Below, one piece after another: positions 57,801 to 64,000 of a DNA stretch of 64,000 nt (its first letter is position 1; every line of letters begins with the position of its first letter). The notes beneath the pieces were generated by a model that was not told the DNA's origin, ran no database searches, and was given only the letters and a program-made list of their open reading frames with translations. The stretch comes from Pelagomonas calceolata. Lineage: Eukaryota; Sar; Pelagophyceae; Pelagomonadales; Pelagomonadaceae. The translations under genes and the position numbers were made by a program. The stretch is from assembly GCA_918797485.1 (NCBI GenBank), contig CAKKNE010000001.1:2604001-2668000 (forward strand), in the 5' to 3' direction.

Positions 57801-60800
57801 CTCCGCATGCGGTTCCGGAGCTAAATATGAGCCGTCCACTACCTCCTCCGGTGCCGCTATTACTTGTTCTAGTAACTACAGTTCCACTGCTGGTTTGCTT
57901 ACCTTCGCCACTCGTAATTGTAATTAAACCTCCGCTGGCAAGCATGGATAGACCCGATTGAAGGATAAGCCTACCACCAGATCCGCTTGTTCCACTGCCG
58001 ACGCTACATATCAAATCGCCCGCTCGGCCATTACTTGCCGACCCAGACCCTAGAAGGAGTTGGCCACTATTTCCAGACTTAGAAGTGCCAGAGCTAAACA
58101 CAAGTGATCCGCTTGTGCCACTAATGCCGCCATTGGAACTCGTGATGATTATACTGCCACTGCTAGTGGCGGTGCCCTCGCCGCTTTGTACCGCAAACTC
58201 GCCGCCTGTCTTAGCACATCCACGGCCAGACAACATGCAAACAGCACCTCCCGATCCACTGGTGCCACTGCCTGTGCTCAGTATAATTTCACCACCTCGG
58301 CCGCCCGTTGCGGTCCCGGTGCCAATATGGATGGCGCCACTGTTCCCCTGCTTCGCACTACCGGAACTAAAAATGAGCCTACCGCTCTCTCCTCTCGATC
58401 CTGCATTAGGTGAGCAGGTCAGAATTGCACCGCTGCTCGACGCTGTACCTTCACCTGCCGCAACAGCTACAGATCCACCCGTGCTGGAGCTGCTTCGACC
58501 AGCCAGTATAAACACTGTACCACCTATCCCACTAGTCCCGCTTCCCACACTAGCCACAACAGCTCCACCCCGACCTCCAGTTGAAGCACCCGATCCAAGA
58601 GAAAGACTCCCACTATTTCCTCCGCCGACGGTTCCAGAGCTAAAAGTGAGCCTCCCACTCGCTCCCGCGCCGCCACCATTTGATGTCAAAACACTTAACA
58701 TCCCGCTGCTCGTGGTGGTCCCTTCACCAGAGCTCACAAGAATAAATCCACCAGTGCTCGCACTAGACGTGCTCCGACCGCCCATGAGTGCCACTGCCCC
58801 GCCAACACCGCTCGTGCCACTCCCAGAGCTTATAGTAATCTGTCCGGACCGACCACCTGTGGATGAACCAGTCCCAATACACAGTGCACCACTATTTCCA
58901 TATCTTGCGGTGCCTGAGCTGAACGACAGTTTTCCACTCGAGCCAGTGGCACCAGAATTTGCGGTTGATATAGATATTTTGCCAGAGCTGGTTGTTGTGC
59001 CTTCGCCACTGAGAACTAAAACTTCACCACCTGAAGACGGATTATTACGTCCGGCCTGCAGGCGCAAAAAGCCGCCGTAGCCGCTCGTACCACTACCAAC
59101 ACTAAACGTCATTGAACCCCCCCTGCCACATGAGGATGTGCCCGAGCCTAGAAATACCGAGCCACTATTCCCATTTTTTGCCGAGCCTGAGCTAAATACA
59201 AGTCGCCCACTTGACCCGGCCACTCCTGCATTACTGCTGCATATAATTACGTTCCCGCTGCTTGTTTGTGTGCCTTCGCCCGATTTGACGACAAGAGAAC
59301 CACCTGATGCAATTGCGCTTCGACCAGACGATAAGCCGACCTCACCGCCAGAGCCACTTGTGCCACGGCCCACGCTTATAAGTATTGCGCCACTGCGTCC
59401 AGATGTACTTGCGCCACTTCCAATAACGATAGTTCCTGAATTCCCCATAGCGCTCGTTCCGGAACTAAACGCGAGTTGCCCGCTGCTGCCGGTTACACCG
59501 CCATTTGCCGATGCAACACGAACTGACCCGCTGCTTGTTTGCGTGCCCTCGCCGCTACTGATTGCAATACTTCCACCACTAGATGCCGTCGAGCGCCCAG
59601 AGTGCACCTGGACGATACCGCCCGATCCGCTCGTCCCGCTACCGATACTCAAGCATACTGCACCGCCTCGACCAGCTGTTGCGCTCCCCGAACCAACTAA
59701 GACGTATCCACTGTTCCCTGCGTTTGCAGATCCCGAGCTAAAGACCAATAGTCCGCTAGAGCCAGAACCACCGGCGTCGGCGCTTGCTATGCACACCTCT
59801 CCACTACTAGAGGCGGTACCTTCCCCGCTTGACATGCAAAGTGCCCCGCCCGTGGCGTCAGTGGTTCGTCCCGAAAATAGGCACACTTGTCCACCAGCAC
59901 CACTTGTCCCACTACCAGAGCTCACCAGGATAGAGCCACTACGTCCGCCAGTAACAGAGCCTGATCCGAGCAAAATGGCCCCCGAATTCCCTGATTTTGC
60001 CGAGCCAGAACTGAAAACAAGCCGACCACTGGAGCCCGCGGATCCGGAGTTGGTACTTAAGAGGAGAATCGCGCCGCTGCTTGTAGTGATGCCTTCCCCA
60101 GATGCCATGATTACAGCTCCACCACTTTGAACCGCGCTGCGTCCGGCCCAGGTGCCAATAGAACCGCCGGTCCCACTCGTGCCTTTCCCAGCGCTGAGCC
60201 TTACAGCACCTCCGCGTCCACCACAGCTCGCCCCGGACCCAAGACTGATCATTCCAGAGTTCCCATCTTTGCTTGTACCAGAGCTAAAAGCGAGTCTGCC
60301 GCTACCCCCTCCTACACCACCATTTGCCGATGCCACTTGCACAGATCCACTGCTAGTTTGTGTGCCCTCCCCGCCTTTGACTGTCACGCTCCCGCCGCTA
60401 GACGTAGATGACCTCCCTGACTGAAGTCGCATCTGGCCGCCAGGACCACTTGTGCCGCTACCGACGCTTAGAGTGATGGCACCTCCACTTCCACCAGTTG
60501 AGGGTGCGGTACCGAGATATATGGATCCACTATTCCCATTTGCAGCTGATCCAGTGCTAAATACAAGCGCGCCACTTGTTCCAGCAAGGCCACTGTTGGC
60601 GGTGTGAATCAATGCGGCACCACTGCTTGTAGCAGTCCCTTCACCGCTTTGCACAACTAGCTTGCCGCCTGTAACTACAGAACCGCGTCCCGCCTGTAGA
60701 GTAAGTGCGCCACCAGTGCCGCTGGTTCCGCTCCCGACAGCCACAATGATAGCTCCACCCGCCCCGTCAGTGGCCGCCCCAGTCCCTAGGAGCAGCGCGC

Positions 60801-63800
60801 CACTGTTTCCCACTTTGCTAGTCCCCGAACTAAATGCAAGGCGCCCGCTAGTGCCCGCGGCTCCACCATTAGCAGTCCGAATAAATACTTTGCCACTGCT
60901 TGTTTGTGTACCCTCACCAGACTCAATAGCCACAAAACCACCAGAAGCAGCGCTGCTCCTGCCCGCATTCATACTGATTGAGGCACCGGCACCACTAGTG
61001 CCACTTCCAGCTGAAACGTGAATACCTCCTCCACTCCCTCCTGTCGCCGCTCCCGTCCCGAGAAAAAGCGCACCACTATTTCCAACGTTGGATGATCCTG
61101 AGCTAAAGGCAAGTCTACCGCTTGAACCAGAAACACCAGAGTTTGCTGTCGTCATGATCACTGCACCGCTACTGGCCATCGCCCCATCTCCTGTATGGAA
61201 CACCAGCGCGCCGCCGGTGAGAAACTCGCTGCGACCAGCCAAGATACTCACGAGGCCACCAGTGCCACTAGTTCCGCTGCCTACACTTACCATCACCTGG
61301 CCACCACGACCAGCTGTCATGGCACCAGTGCCAATGCTAAGTTGACCACTATTCCCTGCCGCAGCTGTTCCCGTGGAGAAGACGAGTCGACCGCTTGCGC
61401 CGATCGCCCCGGTGTTTGCCGTCGAGATATGAACACTACCTGAAGTCGCTAACGATCCTTCTCCGCTACAAATGCGTAACATGCCACCCGTCTGAACAGT
61501 ACTTCGTCCGGCTAGCAGACTGACTAAGCCGCCGACACCGCTGGTGCCACTACCGACGCTTACCCACACGGGCCCTCCCGCACCATCTGTAGCGGCGCCC
61601 GTACCCACGAATATGCTACCTGTGTTGCCAAAACTCGATGTTCCCGAAGAGAATATGAGACGGCCGCTAGCTCCGCTTGCGCCTGCATTTGCCGTGACAA
61701 TATTGAGGGTTCCGCTGCTTGTTGTAGTGCCTTCGCCAGTCGTAATCTCAACGCACCCCCCTGTCGTCGTGGTACTGCGCCCAGATAGGAGGCTAACAAT
61801 CCCACCATCACCGCTAGTCCCACTGCCTACGGTGATGCCGATGGCACCGCCCCTGCCATCGGTGGAGGCGCCTGAACCAAAGGACAACATGCCACTATTG
61901 CCACCTATCGCGATGCCGGAGCTAAAAAGGAGGAAGCCACTAGATCCCACATCACCCGCATTGGGAGTCGAAAAGAACAGACTACCACTCGATGAAGTTG
62001 AACCTTCGCCGCTAGCAACGATGATTGTTCCACCTGTTGATGTTGTACCGCGGCCTGACCGCAGGGTAAGCTCACCTCCAGCGCCGCTGGTGCCACTCCC
62101 GACTGCCAATGTCACCCACCCACCTTGTCCCTGCGTCGCTGCGCCCGAGCCGATGTATATTCCACCGCTGTTGCCACCCTTCGCCGTGCCTGAGCTAAAG
62201 GTTAGTACGCCCGAAGAGCCGTCGACCCCGCTATTAATTGTCGCCACGCATACAGACCCGCTACTTGTGTGCGTGCCCTCGCCGCTCCCCACATATATGA
62301 CCCCGCCAGTGGACTGTGTTGAGCGACCAGAGCACACGCTCACTCCACCCCCGCTACCCGAAGTGCCGCTGCCAACAACGAGGGAAAGACTCCCTGAACG
62401 ACCATTTGTCGCCGCGCCTGTTCCAATGTATATAGCCCCACTATTTGCATCTTTAGATGTTCCAGAGCTAAAAGCCAGACGGCCGCTACTACCCCCAATT
62501 CCGGAGTTTGCCGTGGTCAAGAGCACCGATCCGCTGCTGGTTGCCGTGCCTTCACCACTCATAATCGACATCTTCCCACCAGTTCTCATCTCACTGCGAC
62601 CTGCCTGCAGCGTCATCATACCGCCCTTACCGGATGTGCCACTTCCCACAGTCAGGACGAGCGAACCAGCGCGACCGTCCGTTGCCGCACCCGAACCCAT
62701 ACACATGTCGCCGCTATTCCCTCCACTTGCAGTACCAGATGAAAAGACAAGGCGACCACTTGCACCACTTGTGCCAGCATTTGGTACGCAAACGAAGATG
62801 GACCCGCTACTTGTCGCTGTCCCCTCACCACTTGCTGCAGACAACTCGCCACCAGTCTGGACGATAGACCCTCCTGCCATTATCCAAATCCCGCCTCCCA
62901 CTCCCGATGTGCCGCTCCCAGCAGTTATGCCGATGGCTCCACCTCGTCCGCCTGTCGCGGCGCCCGTACCCAAGAATAGCATGCCGGAATTGCCCGCCTT
63001 GCTAGATCCACTACTAAAAATAAGATATCCGCTCGCACCAGAAGCACCACCATTCGCAGAAAGAACTATTACCGTCCCACTGCTAGTTGCCGTACCTTCA
63101 CCGCTTGCGAGCACCACCGAACCGCCGGAGCATGTGCCACTCTGGCCGGCACAGAGCGAGATGTCTCCACCGCGACCGCTTGTGCCGCTACCCACCGTGA
63201 GAAACACCGCGCCGCCCTGTCCACCTGTCGTGGTGCTAGTACCAAGCAAAATATCGCCACTGTTACCGCTTTTCGCAGATCCAGAGGAAAAGATCAGACA
63301 ACCAGAGGAGCCTGTAGTGCCGGAATTACTAGTGCGGACAGTGATCAAGCCGCTGCTACTCGAAGCACCTACTCCGCTCTCAATTGCAACCGAGCCACCT
63401 GTCCTCGTGGTCGAGAGGCCAGCGTCTAGGACAAGCGCACCACCCGATCCACTTGTGCCGCTACCAACAGAAATATATATAGCACCGCCTCTTCCGCCTG
63501 TTGCCGCTCCGCTTCCCAAGAGCAAACTGCCACTATTTCCATTACTTGCTGTGCCAGAAGAAAACACGAGGTGTCCACTTGACCCAGCCACGCCACTGTT
63601 TCCGGTTCTGAATGTTATGCATCCGCTGCTTGTCGCTGTCCCTTCGCCGCTAAGAAGCGAGAGAACTCCACCGGTCGCGGCCAGAGCATTGCTCGATCCG
63701 CTCTGTAAACCCAGAACACCGCCGTCTCCGCTAGTGCCGCTACCCACCGTCATATACATGGCGCCACCACGCCCCCCCGTAGCGCTGCCGCTGCCCAATA

Positions 63801-64000
63801 GCAGGTTTCCAGTGTTTCCCGTTTTTGAGGTTCCCGAAGAAAACGACAAACGACCGCTCGTGCCTGCGGCGCCAGCGTTGGGCGTGCGTATGCTGACTGA
63901 TCCGGAGGAGGAGGCGGTGCCTTCTCCGGACTCGATTTTGATCAGCCCACCGGTGGAAACCGCGGACTGTCCAGCTAGTAAACTCATTGAGCCACCGGCC
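3815..64000 (-). CDS. giant 91-residue-repeat protein (putative beta-solenoid), 5'-partial
   Basis: One reading direction is open from the right edge of the window (the upstream codons read AGGSMSLLAGQS, so the start lies beyond 64000) to TGA at 3815-3817. That is about 60.2 kb and 20,060 codons with no intron-like interruption. Apart from the 165-residue C-terminal domain, the protein is about 218 tandem 91-residue units rich in Gly, Ser, Thr, Ala and Val. Each unit has about six coils of 14-16 residues, with landmarks SGRSTxxTGG, SGEGTxTSSG, ANxGxxGxSG, FSSGTSxxGNSG, GSGAATxGRGG and VGSGTSGxGG. The alternating hydrophobic positions after each Gly suggest a right-handed beta-solenoid. The frame is perfect at 3815-6405, in the island at 53305-53660 and at 56039-64000. 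Many +1/-1 shifts occur in the GC-rich arrays between, probably consensus errors. No signal peptide can be judged because the N terminus is absent. Function is unknown; a cell-surface, matrix or adhesin-like role is conceivable. I know of similar Gly-rich repeats in algal and protist genomes only from memory. Confidence 0.8.
3818..4312 (-). other. unique C-terminal domain (165 residues) of the giant protein
   Basis: After the last repeat the sequence changes to a Thr/Val/Ile-rich, non-repetitive domain starting GSTYVKNPTNG. It contains predicted strands (TLTISATSFIVDTGTVTI, SLVFVNVKT, ATIVVYNAG, YSLSFVVIN). Two cysteines (TTCTGG and QNACTT) about 30 residues apart could form a disulfide, implying an extracellular location. 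The middle part VTLNKMTGKITS followed by ITLTNSRI resembles, from memory, beta-sandwich tip domains that cap phage and giant-virus fibres. I cannot confirm that without a structure search. GC is moderate and codon use is mixed, as in the flanking diverged repeats. Confidence 0.6.
4313..6405 (-). repeat. diverged, in-frame 91-residue units at the C-terminal side (about 7.7 units)
   Basis: These units share the coil landmarks but differ from one another at many positions, have moderate GC and contain no frameshift. One segment near 5730-5830 is irregular, with shorter GGSS/GGIGG coils (GGSACINGGSSSTGGIGG) where a few coils seem to have been expanded. The left edge abuts the unique C-terminal domain. 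The right edge is an abrupt change to very GC-rich array A between about 6403 and 6411. Confidence 0.85.
6406..35700 (-). repeat. array A: 27 copies of a 1,092-nt higher-order repeat (4 x 273 nt)
   Basis: A fixed landmark recurs at 6568, 7663, 8755, 9849, 10944, 12035, 13123, 14216, 15305, 16398, 17492, 18582, 19678, 20774, 21865, 22961, 24052, 25141, 26243, 27342, 28438, 29530, 30622, 31716, 32803, 33896 and 34987. Spacing is 1,087-1,102 nt with a mean of 1,093. Each period encodes four different 91-residue units, beginning in protein order ALEAISGRSTVATGG, ELAMESGSSSGATGG, ELAVAAGRSTIATGG and ALSAAGGRSAGKTGG. Copies are nearly identical apart from synonymous variants and 1-nt length differences in C/G runs. 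The array is extremely GC-rich. Many copies carry frame-breaking indels at recurrent sites; copies at about 7400-8700, 10500-11390, 12650-13500, 23000-23900 and 33500-34380 are largely intact. Confidence 0.95.
37840..39480 (-). repeat. tandem duplication of the b-c-d trio (12-unit variant of array B)
   Basis: In this copy the unit order is a-b-c-d-b-c-d-e, so a three-unit block occurs twice in a row. The same landmark appears at 38511 and 39330, exactly 819 nt (3 x 273) apart. The novel junction joins the end of unit d to the start of unit b, at about 38650-38720, inside the common GSGAATGGRGGAVVVSAG motif. Apart from one indel cluster near 37800-38110 the two blocks are almost identical, so the duplication is recent or has been homogenised. 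Confidence 0.85.
46590..46620 (-). repeat. unit-b deletion junction, 8-unit variant (first)
   Basis: Unit a passes directly into the end of unit b and then unit c, so 273 nt are missing relative to the standard nine-unit order. The junction lies in the GGRGGAVV coding motif shared by units a and b and keeps the frame. Confidence 0.8.
51215..51245 (-). repeat. unit-b deletion junction, 8-unit variant (second)
   Basis: This is the same a-to-c fusion as at 46.6 kb, with the same surrounding bases, about 4.63 kb away (17 units). The two 8-unit copies are separated by one normal 9-unit copy, so they probably share one origin. Confidence 0.8.
53305..53660 (-). repeat. 356-nt moderate-GC island of diverged repeat inside array B
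   Basis: Composition drops abruptly at both edges. The encoded units (VHISVGSGSSGTGG, CCFHSGASSALTGGQ, MQIQSGRSLCKCGG) are as diverged as those in the flanks of the gene but sit between units b and c. The segment adds a net 91 residues, making this copy ten units long. The frame is perfect through it. It carries cysteine residues (CC and CKC) that are unusual for this protein. It is either an unhomogenised survivor of the ancestral array or a conversion tract from a diverged unit. Confidence 0.85.
53661..56038 (-). repeat. array B, N-terminal-most part (about 8.7 units)
   Basis: Units b, a, i, h, g, f, e, d and most of c follow in left-to-right order. They are very similar to the rest of array B. 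Indels cluster at about 54450-54640 and 55080-55370. The right edge is a sharp change in composition at about 56039, inside unit c, where the protein passes from LQVQSGRATAASGG into diverged units. Confidence 0.88.
56039..64000 (-). repeat. diverged, in-frame 91-residue units on the N-terminal side (about 29 units, continuing beyond the window)
   Basis: Nearly 8 kb of moderate-GC sequence codes for about 29 units with no stop or frameshift. Each unit has its own sequence, yet unit length is almost always 91 residues and the Gly, Ser and Thr landmarks are kept. Rare length changes include two extra residues at about 58745-58765 (GGRSTSSASTGG) and at about 63670-63700 (SGSSNALAATGG), and a slightly short unit near 57390-57420 (GFGMATGG). 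Retention of frame and pattern despite heavy nucleotide change is strong evidence that this is a constrained protein-coding sequence. Confidence 0.93.

Noticed and set aside
3815-64000. RTX toxin-like or mycobacterial PE_PGRS-like Gly-rich repeat protein
   Set aside because: There is no GGxGxDxux nonapeptide calcium motif and no PE domain. Unit length is 91 residues with coils of about 15, and the neighbouring gene has introns, which argues against a bacterial source.

Overview
The window looks like nuclear DNA of a GC-rich, intron-bearing eukaryotic microalga. An extreme GC codon bias, short GT-AG introns, a LINE reverse-transcriptase relic and a huge Gly/Ser/Thr/Ala repeat protein together recall stramenopiles such as the pelagophyte Aureococcus. 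That assignment is from memory and style, not from a search. Nothing points to a bacterial genome: I see no operons, ribosome binding sites, tRNA, rRNA or CRISPR.

Layout. (1) Positions 2-2729, + strand: the 3' part of a multi-exon gene. It encodes a Cys-containing repeat region, an Ig/filamin-like beta domain and a C-terminal J domain (HPD motif); three introns restore one frame. The longest intron sits exactly between two copies of a 7-bp repeat, as an introner would. (2) Positions 2730-3814: lower-GC intergenic DNA with a short AAAG microsatellite at the end of the J-domain gene and a truncated LINE RT fragment. (3) Positions 3815-64000, - strand: one giant gene, open at the right edge of the window, covering about 60.2 kb (about 20,060 codons) with no visible intron. 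It ends in a unique 165-residue C-terminal domain. Everything upstream in the window is about 218 tandem copies of a 91-residue (273-nt) unit.

The giant gene is itself structured. Its 3' end (4313-6405) and its 5' side (56039-64000) hold diverged, moderate-GC units that stay perfectly in frame. Between them lie two homogenised, very GC-rich higher-order arrays. Array A (6406-about 35700) is 27 copies of a 4-unit, 1,092-nt repeat. Array B (about 35700-56038) is built on a 9-unit, about 2,455-nt repeat with 8-, 10- and 12-unit variants, and is broken once by a 356-nt moderate-GC island (53305-53660). Frame-breaking indels occur only in the homogenised arrays and recur at the same sites (one extra T is present in 13 of 27 copies of array A). 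I therefore read them mainly as consensus-sequence errors in repeats rather than gene death, but this needs raw reads.

The 91-residue unit divides into six coils of 14-16 residues with a G-x-(alternating hydrophobic)-x-G-x-(S/T) pattern, which suggests a beta-solenoid. If it folds that way, the part seen here alone would be a rod of roughly 0.6 micrometre. The two genes converge on the intergenic segment and show no functional link.
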